NCBI GenBank assembly: GCA_963810615.1
Contig: CAWEOA010000008.1
Location: 1,054,001 to 1,118,000, forward strand
Origin: JARRQJ01 sp963810615
GTDB lineage: Bacteria; Pseudomonadota; Gammaproteobacteria; DRLM01
DNA length: 64,000 nucleotides
Direction: 5' to 3'
The notes below the pieces were generated by a model. It was not told the DNA's origin, ran no database searches, and was given only the letters and a program-made list of their open reading frames with translations. Shown one piece after another: positions 52,308 through 60,385 of the stretch (position 1 is the first letter of the stretch; the number at the start of each line of letters is the position of its first letter). The translations under genes were made by a program, and so were the position numbers.

Positions 52308-52850
52308 TTATTTCATCGCGCCTTTGGCATCTATCGCCGCTTTGTCCGGCGTGTTCGGAGTCTTATCAAGCTTGAAGACAGAGGCGGTGTCGTTGCGCGC
52401 GGCGCCTGATTCGGCCTTTCTATAATCCATGTCCATGCTGCCTTTGAATCGCGCTCCGTCTTCCAGGCTGACGCGAGGTGCCGTAACGTTGCCGTTAACG
52501 TTACCGCTCTTTTTGATTACGACCTTTTCTTCGCCGTAAATGTCCCCTTTAAGGGTGCCTTCGACGGTGACGGTGAGCGCATAGATATTGGCGTTGATGT
52601 CGCCTTCCTGGCCGATGGTCAGATTGTTTTGCTTAAGGTTAATAGTGCCTTCCACGCGACCTTGAATCACCAGGTCCTCTTCGCCGGTGAGATCGCCTTT
52701 GATGTAGATGGAAGGTCCTATGGTGGCCAAGCCCGTGGAGCGCTCATATGAGGCTGCCTTAGGGGTGGCGACGGGGGCGCGTGTGCCCTCAACCTCTTTA
52801 GTATCAGTTGGTTTGCCGGTATTCCGCTTCAATGGATTCATGTCGAACAT
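52308..52850 (-). CDS. Bactofilin family protein
   Basis: 180 residues from ATG 52850, after GGAGAT. Bactofilins polymerise without nucleotides into beta-helical filaments that place cell-wall enzymes and other factors. The central part has the right-handed beta-helix repeats: SIYIKGDLTGEEDLVIQGRVEGTINLKQNNLTIGQEGDINANIYALTVTVEGTLKGDIYGEEKVVIKKSGNVNGNVTAPRVSLEDGARFKGSMDM. The N- and C-terminal tails are polar and disordered, as usual. Paired with the downstream methyltransferase-fold protein. The minus-strand upstream region holds a structured sequence. Confidence 0.93.
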   Translation of the reverse strand: MFDMNPLKRNTGKPTDTKEVEGTRAPVATPKAASYERSTGLATIGPSIYIKGDLTGEEDLVIQGRVEGTINLKQNNLTIGQEGDINANIYALTVTVEGTLKGDIYGEEKVVIKKSGNVNGNVTAPRVSLEDGARFKGSMDMDYRKAESGAARNDTASVFKLDKTPNTPDKAAIDAKGAMK

Positions 52851-53309
52851 TGCCAATCTCCTTGGTTCTAGAGCCAATTCCCTTAAGGATGTGGTTCAGC
52901 GTAAAAAATTTGACGGTGTTGGAAATACACTCAGATATCGGCAATCTGCCGTGATATTTAAAGAATAGTTTTTACCAGCAAATCCTGCCAGTCGCAACAC
53001 TTGGAACGGCAATCGATAAATGGCTTTAAATTTGTCGTCGAAAGACGACGGCAAGATAAGTTGCGGGGACCGTCGCCGGGGATTTTACCATGGGCTTAGT
53101 TTCCGCGATGTGCGGCGGAATTTTCCGAAGCTATCGCGTATGCAATCATGCCAGCTAGCTTTTGGGCGGGGGAATGCGCTATCGGCTTGTCTCCCCGAGG
53201 AGACAGCCCGGCGAGGCAAAAGCAAGCTCGAATGATTGCCGCGGCGCTCATGATGGATGTGGGGTGAGGAGCATGAAGCTGGGACGGCCTTGGGCGGTTC
53301 ATTTTGTGC
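52851..53309 (-). other. uvrA-bactofilin intergenic region with folded sequence
   Basis: About 460 bases without a credible gene. Two hairpins stand out: GTCGTC-GAAA-GACGAC (53034-53049) and GTCTCC-CCGA-GGAGAC (53189-53204). The latter is extended by GGCT/AGCC with one bulge and enclosed by GCTTTTG (53158-53164) and CAAAAGC. It may hold the bactofilin promoter or a small RNA. Confidence 0.45.
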
Positions 53310-56177
53310 TTAGGCGCGTTTCTTCCTGACGTATTTTTTGGATGGATCGCTCGCCGGCTGCATTAACACCGATCGCAGATAGTAGCCGGTGTGGGAGGTA
53401 TCTTGTTCGGCAACGTATTCCGGGGTGCCGGCGGTAAGAATCTCGCCGCCTTTTTCGCCGCCCTCGGGACCGAGATCGATGAGCCAATCGGCGGTCTTAA
53501 TTACGTCGAGATTGTGTTCGATGATGACGATGGTATTGCCTTGATCGCGGAGCCGATGCAGGACGATCAACAGTTGCTGAATATCGTGAAAGTGCAGGCC
53601 GGTGGTCGGTTCATCGAGAATATAGAGCGTGCGGCCGGTGCCGCGCTTGGAAAGTTCCCGCGACAGTTTGACCCGTTGCGCTTCGCCGCCGGACAGCGTG
53701 GTGGCGTTCTGTCCCAGCTTGATGTAGGAGAGGCCGACATCCATCAAGGTCTGCAGTTTGTTCTTGACCATATGCACGGCATTGAAGAAGACCAGGGCAT
53801 CTTCCACGGTCATATCCAGTATTTCAAAGATGCTCTTGCCTTTGTAATGGATCTCCAGGGTTTCCCGGTTGTAACGCTTACCCTTGCACACGTCGCAGGG
53901 TACGTAGATATCCGGGAGAAAATGCATTTCCACTTTGATGACGCCGTCGCCTTGGCAGGCTTCGCAGCGCCCGCCCTTGACGTTGAAGCTGAAGCGCCCC
54001 GGACCGTAGCCGCGTGAACGCGCCTCCTGAGTTCCGGCGAACAGTTCGCGGATGGGCGTGAACAAGCCGGTGTAGGTAGCGGGATTGGAGCGCGGCGTAC
54101 GGCCGATGGGGCTCTGGTCGATGTTGATGACCTTGTCGAACTGATCGAGACCGATGATCTCGCGACAGGGGGCCGGTTCGTCGCTGCTGGCATCATAGAG
54201 GGTGCGCGCGGCATGGCGATAAAGGGTATCGTTGACCAGCGTGGATTTGCCCGAACCGGAGACGCCGGTGACACAGGTCATGAGTCCCACCGGAATATCG
54301 ACATCGACATTCTTGAGGTTATTGCCCGCGGCGCCGCGCAGCTGCAATTGCCGCGCGGGGTCGTTGGCGGCGCGCCGCTCCGGCACGGCGATGCTCAATT
54401 CGCCCGAGAGGTATTTGCCGGTGAGGGAGGCGGGATTGGCGATGACTGACTGGGGCGTGCCCTGGGCGACGATGCGCCCGCCGTGAATGCCGGCGCCGGG
54501 GCCGATATCAACGACATGATCGGCGGCGCGGATGGCGTCCTCGTCATGCTCCACCACGATCACGGTGTTGCCCAGGTCGCGCAAGTGTTTCAAGGTGTCG
54601 AGCAGGCGTTGATTGTCGCGTTGGTGCAGGCCGATGGACGGTTCGTCCAGTACATACATCACGCCCACCAGGCCGGCGCCGATCTGGCTGGCCAGGCGGA
54701 TGCGCTGTGCCTCGCCGCCGGACAGGGTGTCGGCGCTGCGGTTCAGGGTCAGATAATCCAGGCCGACGTTGACCAGAAAATTGAGCCGCTCGCAGATTTC
54801 CTTGAGGATCTTGCCGGCGATCTCGCCGCGGCGTCCCGGCAGGCTCAGCGTGCTGAACATCTGATGGGCACGGCTGATGGACATGTGCGTCACCTCCGGC
54901 AGGTTGTGGCCGGCAATGAATACGTAACGTGCCTCGCGACGCAGTCGCGTGCCTTGGCAATCGGGACAGGGTTGGGAGTTGAGATACTTTGACAGCTCCT
55001 CGCGGACGACATTCGATTCCGTTTCCCGATAGCGGCGCTGCATATTGGGAATGATGCCTTCGAAGGGATGGGCGCGCGTGATCTTGCCGCCACGCTCGTT
55101 CAAGTAGGTGAATTTTATTTCTTCATCGCCGCTGCCGTAGAGAATCACTTGTTGAATCTTGTCGGGCAATTCGGCGAAGGGAATCTCATCGTTAAAGCGA
55201 TAGTGCTTGGCCAGCGATTGCAGTAATTGATAATAATAAACGTTGCGCCTGTCCCAGCCGCGCACCGCGCCGCCGGCGAGGCTCAGTTCGGTATTGGGAA
55301 TGATGCGTTCCGGATCGAAAAATTGGCGCACGCCGAGACCGTCGCAACTGGGACAGGCGCCGACGGGATTGTTAAAGGAAAACAGGCGCGGCTCCAATTC
55401 CGCCACACTGTAACCGCATTGCGGACAGGCGAAACGCGCCGAGAACAGCAATTCCGCTTTTTCATCTAGCATCACTACCTTGACCAGGCCTTCGCCCATG
55501 CCCAACGCGGTCTCGAAGGAATCGGCCAAGCGCTGTTGGATATCCGCGCGTACCTTGAGTCGATCCACCACCACTTCGATGGTGTGCTTCTTGCGCAGAT
55601 CCAGTTTGGGAGCGCTGTCGAGTTCCACTACCTCACCATCGATGCGGGCGCGCACATAGCCTTGACTGCGCAGCTCTTCGATGAGTTTGTGATACTCGCC
55701 TTTACGCTCCTGCACGACCGGCGCGAGCAGCATCAATTTGCTGCCTTCGGGCAGGGCCAACACCTGATCCACCATTTGGCTGACGGTTTGTGCGGCGAGC
55801 ACCGTGCCGTGTTCCGGGCATTGCGGTTCGCCGGTGCGCGCGAACAGCAGGCGCAGATAGTCGTAGATCTCGGTGACCGTGCCTACGGTGGAACGCGGAT
55901 TGTGCGAAGTGGATTTCTGTTCGATGGAAATGGCGGGGGATAGGCCCTCGATGTGATCGACGTCGGGTTTTTCCATAATGGACAGGAATTGCCGCGCATA
56001 GCTGGACAGCGACTCAACGTATCGGCGTTGACCTTCGGCATAGATGGTATCGAAGGCCAGAGAAGACTTGCCGGAGCCGGAGAGTCCGGTGATTACGATC
56101 AATTTATCGCGGGGCAGATCTAAGGAGATATTTTGCAAATTATGCGTGCGCGCGCCGCGAATATGAATATAATCCAT
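53310..56177 (-). CDS. uvrA: UvrABC excinuclease subunit A
   Basis: Damage-recognition ATPase of nucleotide excision repair. 955 residues, two ABC modules. Walker A of module 1 is GLSGSGKSS (residues 31-39) and of module 2 GVSGSGKST. Signatures are LSGGEAQRIRLAS and LSGGEAQRVKLSR. Zinc-binding cysteines are in CPQCGYSVAE...GACPSCDG and CEACQGDG...VPCDVCKGKRYN. DNA-binding and UvrB-binding insertions are of normal size. The start MDYIHIRGARTHNL at 56177 matches the family although the ribosome site is weak. I see no full LexA box upstream. Divergent from the YajR-like gene, with 77 bases between. Confidence 0.98.
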   Translation of the reverse strand: MDYIHIRGARTHNLQNISLDLPRDKLIVITGLSGSGKSSLAFDTIYAEGQRRYVESLSSYARQFLSIMEKPDVDHIEGLSPAISIEQKSTSHNPRSTVGTVTEIYDYLRLLFARTGEPQCPEHGTVLAAQTVSQMVDQVLALPEGSKLMLLAPVVQERKGEYHKLIEELRSQGYVRARIDGEVVELDSAPKLDLRKKHTIEVVVDRLKVRADIQQRLADSFETALGMGEGLVKVVMLDEKAELLFSARFACPQCGYSVAELEPRLFSFNNPVGACPSCDGLGVRQFFDPERIIPNTELSLAGGAVRGWDRRNVYYYQLLQSLAKHYRFNDEIPFAELPDKIQQVILYGSGDEEIKFTYLNERGGKITRAHPFEGIIPNMQRRYRETESNVVREELSKYLNSQPCPDCQGTRLRREARYVFIAGHNLPEVTHMSISRAHQMFSTLSLPGRRGEIAGKILKEICERLNFLVNVGLDYLTLNRSADTLSGGEAQRIRLASQIGAGLVGVMYVLDEPSIGLHQRDNQRLLDTLKHLRDLGNTVIVVEHDEDAIRAADHVVDIGPGAGIHGGRIVAQGTPQSVIANPASLTGKYLSGELSIAVPERRAANDPARQLQLRGAAGNNLKNVDVDIPVGLMTCVTGVSGSGKSTLVNDTLYRHAARTLYDASSDEPAPCREIIGLDQFDKVINIDQSPIGRTPRSNPATYTGLFTPIRELFAGTQEARSRGYGPGRFSFNVKGGRCEACQGDGVIKVEMHFLPDIYVPCDVCKGKRYNRETLEIHYKGKSIFEILDMTVEDALVFFNAVHMVKNKLQTLMDVGLSYIKLGQNATTLSGGEAQRVKLSRELSKRGTGRTLYILDEPTTGLHFHDIQQLLIVLHRLRDQGNTIVIIEHNLDVIKTADWLIDLGPEGGEKGGEILTAGTPEYVAEQDTSHTGYYLRSVLMQPASDPSKKYVRKKRA

Positions 56178-56254
56178 CTTGAGTTTTCCGCTTGCAGAGT
56201 AACCTGTTAATATACCCGCCCCGAGTCTTCGTTAGCAAAAGCGAGTAGTAAATA

Positions 56255-57631
56255 GTGAATGACGCGAACATGACCCACACGGAAAGGCGCGCCGCCCTTT
56301 CCTTAGCCGCCATTTTTTCCACCAGAATGCTGGGGTTATTTATGATCCTGCCGGTGTTCGCTCTGTACACGGAGCACCTGAAAGGTTCTACCCATGCATT
56401 ATTCGGTCTGGCGATCGGTATTTATGGATTGACCCAGGCGATATTGGGTATTCCCTTCGGAATGTTGTCCGATAAATACGGCCGCAAGCCGATCATAACC
56501 CTGGGATTGCTGATCTTCGCTGTCGGCAGTGTGGTGGCCGCCATGTCGGATACGATCTACGGTGTCATCCTTGGCCGGGCCTTGCAGGGCAGCGGTGCCA
56601 TCGCCGCGGCCGTCATGGCCCTGGCCGCCGACCTGACCCGCGAGGAACACCGTATGAAGGCCATGGCCACCATCGGTGCCAGTATTGGTATGTCCTTCAC
56701 CGTGGCCCTGGTACTGGGTCCGGTCCTCAACCACTGGATGGGCGGCGTGCCCGGCATCTTCTGGCTGACGGCGGTTCTGGCCCTGCTGGCCATCGCCGTC
56801 CTGCATCTGTGGGTGCCGACACCGGCCACCAGCCGCATTCACCACGATGCCGAGCCGGTGCTCGCCGATTTCGGGCCGGTGTTGAAAAACCCCAATTTGT
56901 TGCGCCTCAATTTCGGGGTGTTTGCCCTGCACCTGTTGCTCACCTCCACCTTCGTGGTGGTGCCTTTGGCGCTGCGCGACGATGCCCATTTGCCGACCGG
57001 CCAGCACTGGATCGTGTATCTGGTGGTGATGTTGATCGCCCTGGCCGTGATGATACCGTTCGTGATCATCGCCGAAAAACGCCGCAAGATGAAACAGGTG
57101 TTCGTCGGGGCGGTCGGGTTATTGATGATCGCCGAACTGGTGTTCATGTCCGAGCATCTGCATCTCGCCGGACTCATCGCCGGTTTGCTGCTGTTCTTTA
57201 TCGCATTCAACCTCTTGGAGGCTACCCTGCCGTCCTTGATCGCCAAGATGGCGCCACCCGATAAAAAGGGGACGGCCATGGGGGTCTATTCCAGTTCCCA
57301 ATTCCTGGGGGCCTTCTGCGGCGGCTCCCTGGGAGGCTGGTTGCTGGGGGCGGAAGGCATCACCTGGGTATTCGGCATGGGCATGGTGGCGGCGGCCCTG
57401 TGGTTGGGGGTGGCGGCGACCATGCGTCCCCCGCGCTACCTCAGCAGCCAGCTTTTGCAAGTGGGTAAGGTAAGCCAGGCCGAGGCCGGGATGCTGGTGG
57501 AGCGACTCCTCCAGGTGCCGGGGGTGGCGGAGGCGGTGGTGATTGTGGAAGAAGGCGTGGCCTATTTGAAGGTCGATAAGACCAAACTCGACCAGGATGC
57601 CCTGCGGACCTTTTCCGTGGCAGGATCATGA
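56255..57631 (+). CDS. MFS transporter with C-terminal domain, YajR-like
   Basis: 458 residues: twelve helices, then a soluble C-terminal domain of about 65 residues (LLQVGKVSQAEAGMLVERLLQVPGVAEAVVIVEEGVAYLKVDKTKLD) with the ferredoxin-like pattern of the YAM domain found in YajR. The family motif GMLSDKYGRKPIIT lies between helices 2 and 3. GTG 56255 is preferred over ATG 56270, since MNDANMTHTERRAALSLA then aligns with the recalled start of E. coli YajR. The substrate is unknown. It stands between uvrA and ssb; the ssb gene starts 68 bases downstream. Confidence 0.9.
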   Translation: MNDANMTHTERRAALSLAAIFSTRMLGLFMILPVFALYTEHLKGSTHALFGLAIGIYGLTQAILGIPFGMLSDKYGRKPIITLGLLIFAVGSVVAAMSDTIYGVILGRALQGSGAIAAAVMALAADLTREEHRMKAMATIGASIGMSFTVALVLGPVLNHWMGGVPGIFWLTAVLALLAIAVLHLWVPTPATSRIHHDAEPVLADFGPVLKNPNLLRLNFGVFALHLLLTSTFVVVPLALRDDAHLPTGQHWIVYLVVMLIALAVMIPFVIIAEKRRKMKQVFVGAVGLLMIAELVFMSEHLHLAGLIAGLLLFFIAFNLLEATLPSLIAKMAPPDKKGTAMGVYSSSQFLGAFCGGSLGGWLLGAEGITWVFGMGMVAAALWLGVAATMRPPRYLSSQLLQVGKVSQAEAGMLVERLLQVPGVAEAVVIVEEGVAYLKVDKTKLDQDALRTFSVAGS

Positions 57632-57699
57632 ATGAAAAAGCGGCTGAACTAAGATAAGCTTTGGCTTTAGCCGGTGGCTGACAAAGCGAGGGTGCGAAC

Positions 57700-58155
57700 A
57701 TGGCAAGAGGCGTCAATAAAGTAATCTTGATCGGCAATCTGGGCAAGGACCCGGAAGTGCGGTATATGCCGAGCGGCGGGGCGGTAACCAATGTCACTAT
57801 CGCGACCAGTGAGTCCTGGAAGGACAAGCAAAGCGGTGAACAGCAGGAACGCACCGAATGGCATAATGTGGTTTTTTTCAATCGCTTGGCGGAAATTGCC
57901 GGAGAGTATCTTAAGAAGGGCTCCAAGGTGTATGTAGAGGGCAGCCTCCGTACCCGCAAGTGGCAGGATAAAGAAGGCAAGGATCGCTATACCACGGAGA
58001 TCGTTGCCGGCGAAATGCAAATGCTGGACAGCCGCGGCGGCGCGGGCGGCGGCGGTGCGCCGTCACAGCGTGATGAAAGCTCAGGCGGGTCCTGGCAAAA
58101 GGGACAGTCCGTTGCCGAGCCCGCCGGCGATTTTGATGATGACATTCCTTTTTAG
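57700..58155 (+). CDS. ssb: Single-stranded DNA-binding protein
   Basis: Homotetrameric protein covering single-stranded DNA in replication, recombination and repair. 151 residues. The OB-fold starts MARGVNKVILIGNLGKDPEVRYMPSGGAVTNVTIATSESW and contains WHNVVFFNRLAEIAGEYLKKGSKVYVEGSLRTRKW. The Gly-rich linker (about 112-118 onward) is short. The acidic tip DFDDDIPF, which binds partner proteins, is intact. ATG 57700 follows GAGGGTGCGAAC. The position near uvrA is conserved in Gammaproteobacteria. Confidence 0.97.
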   Translation: MARGVNKVILIGNLGKDPEVRYMPSGGAVTNVTIATSESWKDKQSGEQQERTEWHNVVFFNRLAEIAGEYLKKGSKVYVEGSLRTRKWQDKEGKDRYTTEIVAGEMQMLDSRGGAGGGGAPSQRDESSGGSWQKGQSVAEPAGDFDDDIPF

Positions 58156-58187
58156 CGGCCAGCCATAAGCCGTTAGCGATAAGCCAG

Positions 58188-58217
58188 GAGCTGCAAGCGC
58201 AATGCTTGTGGCTCTTT
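58188..58217 (+). terminator. Hairpin between ssb and sucC, weak terminator
   Basis: GAGCTGCAAGC and GCTTGTGGCTC pair over 11 positions with two G-U, loop GCAAT, then TTT. The preceding ATAAGCC appears twice (58165-58186). The T run is short, so termination may be partial. Confidence 0.5.
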
Positions 58218-58243
58218 GCGTATTACAACAATAAGGGGCGGGC

Positions 58244-59416
58244 ATGAATCTCCACGAATTCCAGGCAAAGCAATTATTCGCATCCTATGGGATCCCGATA
58301 CCGCGCGGTGGCGCGGCGGAGAGCATGGAGCAGGCGCGGGCCATCGTCAGTCATTTGGGTGATGAACGCTGGGTGGTGAAGGCCCAGATTCACGCCGGTG
58401 GTCGCGGCAAGGCCGGCGGAGTGAAGATCGTGGAAGGCCTCCCGGAGTTGGAGAAAACCGTTACGGCCATGCTCGGTTCACGACTGGTGACCCATCAAAC
58501 GGCACCGTCCGGACTGCCAATCACCTATGTGTTGATCGAGCCGGTCTCGCAAGTGGAGAGGGAACTCTATCTGGGTGCCGTCATCGACCGAGCCCGCGAG
58601 CGGGTGGTGTTCATGGCCTCGGCCATGGGCGGCATGGATATCGAGCAGGTGGCCGCTACCCAGCCCGAAAAGATCCTCACCCTGGCCATCGATCCGGTGG
58701 TGGGTCTGCAGCCCTTTGAATGGCGGCAGGTGGGTTTTACCCTGGGACTGGACATGAAGCAGTTTCCGGCGCTCAGCAAAGTGATGAGCGGTCTGTATCG
58801 CCTTTTCATGGAACAGGATGCCAGTCTGGTGGAGATCAATCCCTTGGTGATCACCAAAGAGGGTGAACTGGTGGCGGTCGACGCCAAGATCAATCTTGAT
58901 GATAACGCCCTGTTTCGCCATCCCGACCTGCTGGGCTTGAAGGATCCTACCCAGGAAAACGAAAAAGAACTCATCGCCCAGCAGCACGAACTCAATTACA
59001 TACCCCTCGAGGGCAGCATCGCCTGCATGGTGAACGGCGCCGGTCTGGCCATGGCCACCATGGATATCATCAAACTGCACGGCGGCGAACCGGCCAATTT
59101 CCTGGACGTGGGCGGCGGCACCACCGCGGAACGAGTGGCCGAGGCCTTTAAGCTGATCCTCTCCGACGAGAAGGTAAAGGCGGTATTGGTGAATATCTTC
59201 GGCGGCATTGTCCGCTGCGATCTCATTGCCGAAGGCATTATCAAGGCCATCGATGAAGTCCATGTGACGGTGCCGGTGGTGGTGCGTTTGGAGGGCACCA
59301 ACGTCGAGCAGGGCAAGACCATGTTGCGTAACAGCGGTCTGGCCATTACCACTGCGGAGGGACTTACCGATGCGGCGCAGAAAGTGGTGAAGCTGGCGGC
59401 GGGAGGCGGGCACTGA
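58244..59416 (+). CDS. sucC: Succinyl-CoA ligase, beta subunit
   Basis: TCA-cycle enzyme that makes ATP or GTP from succinyl-CoA. 390 residues with the ATP-grasp fold: MNLHEFQAKQLFASYGIPIPRG, KAQIHAGGRGKAGGVK, EINPLVITKEGELVAVDAKINLDDNALFRHPDL, and the C-terminal NIFGGIVRCDLIAEGII with the family's grip on the phosphohistidine loop. Length matches E. coli (388). ATG 58244 is preceded by AGGGGCGGG. Its stop overlaps the sucD start (TGATG). Confidence 0.98.
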   Translation: MNLHEFQAKQLFASYGIPIPRGGAAESMEQARAIVSHLGDERWVVKAQIHAGGRGKAGGVKIVEGLPELEKTVTAMLGSRLVTHQTAPSGLPITYVLIEPVSQVERELYLGAVIDRARERVVFMASAMGGMDIEQVAATQPEKILTLAIDPVVGLQPFEWRQVGFTLGLDMKQFPALSKVMSGLYRLFMEQDASLVEINPLVITKEGELVAVDAKINLDDNALFRHPDLLGLKDPTQENEKELIAQQHELNYIPLEGSIACMVNGAGLAMATMDIIKLHGGEPANFLDVGGGTTAERVAEAFKLILSDEKVKAVLVNIFGGIVRCDLIAEGIIKAIDEVHVTVPVVVRLEGTNVEQGKTMLRNSGLAITTAEGLTDAAQKVVKLAAGGGH

Positions 59417-60288
59417 TGGCGATCTTGGTGAATAAGACCACGCGGGTGATCTGTCAGGGCTTCACCGGCAAACAGGGGACCTTCCATTCCCAGCAGGCCT
59501 TGGATTATGGTACCCAGCTGGTGGGCGGCGTGACGCCGGGCAAGGGGGGGCAGACCCATCTCGGCCTGCCGGTTTTCGACACGGTGCGCGATGCCGTCAT
59601 GGTGACGGAGGCGGATGCCTCGATGATCTATGTCCCGGCCGCCCATGCCGTGGACGCCATCCTCGAGGCGGCGGATGCGGGGATCAAGATCATCGTCTGC
59701 ATCACCGAGGGCATCCCGGTCATCGACATGCTCAAGGTGAAAGCGGTTTTGAAATCCTCCGACGCCCGCCTGATCGGTCCCAATTGCCCCGGCATCATCA
59801 CGCCGGGAGAGTGCAAGATCGGTATCATGCCCGGGGCAATCCATAAGCCGGGTTCCATCGGCATCGTCTCGCGTTCCGGCACCCTGACCTATGAGGCGGT
59901 CTTCCAGACCACGCAAAACGGCATGGGACAGAGCACCTGCGTGGGCATCGGCGGCGACCCTATTCAAGGCACCAATTTTGTAGAGTGTCTTGAACTGTTC
60001 GAACAGGATCGTAAAACCAAGGGCATTATCATGGTCGGCGAGATTGGCGGTACCGCCGAGGAAGAGGCGGCGGAATACATTCGCAGTCAGGTCCGCAAAC
60101 CGGTGGTGGCCTACATCGCCGGTGTTACCGCGCCGCCCGGTAAACGCATGGGCCATGCCGGTGCCATCATCGCCGGCGGTAAGGGCTCCGCCGGGGACAA
60201 GATCGCGGCTCTGGAAGCGGCGGGGGTCAGCGTGGCCCGTTCACCGGCCGAGATCGGTGCCAAGATGTTGGAGTTCTTCACCGGCTGA
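59416..60288 (+). CDS. sucD: Succinyl-CoA ligase, alpha subunit
   Basis: CoA-binding and catalytic partner of SucC. 290 residues. The CoA-binding Rossmann part is NKTTRVICQGFTGKQGTFHSQQALDYGTQLVGGVTPGKGG. The phosphorylated histidine is His247 in GHAGAIIAGGKGSAG. IGPNCPGIITPGECKIGIMPG is typical. Overlap by one base with sucC signals coupled translation and equal subunit supply. No sucAB genes are adjacent, so the pair is separate from the 2-oxoglutarate dehydrogenase genes in this window. Confidence 0.98.
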   Translation: MAILVNKTTRVICQGFTGKQGTFHSQQALDYGTQLVGGVTPGKGGQTHLGLPVFDTVRDAVMVTEADASMIYVPAAHAVDAILEAADAGIKIIVCITEGIPVIDMLKVKAVLKSSDARLIGPNCPGIITPGECKIGIMPGAIHKPGSIGIVSRSGTLTYEAVFQTTQNGMGQSTCVGIGGDPIQGTNFVECLELFEQDRKTKGIIMVGEIGGTAEEEAAEYIRSQVRKPVVAYIAGVTAPPGKRMGHAGAIIAGGKGSAGDKIAALEAAGVSVARSPAEIGAKMLEFFTG

Positions 60289-60339
60289 AAACAATGGGCG
60301 AAAACGGCTACAAGTATAGTGATACACACGATTACCCAA

Positions 60340-60358
60340 GGGCGTCTTGCCCGTTTTT
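60340..60358 (+). terminator. Possible short terminator after sucD
   Basis: GGGC-GTCTT-GCCC followed by G and five T. The stem is only four bases, so it is weak; it ends 27 bases before nadE. Confidence 0.35.
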
Positions 60359-60385
60359 CGTTACATCTTCCCTGAAGCGTACGCT

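Noticed and set aside
56178..56254. LexA (SOS) box between uvrA and the YajR-like gene
   Set aside because: Only a half site (CTGT followed by TAATATAC) is present; the second half ACAG is missing.
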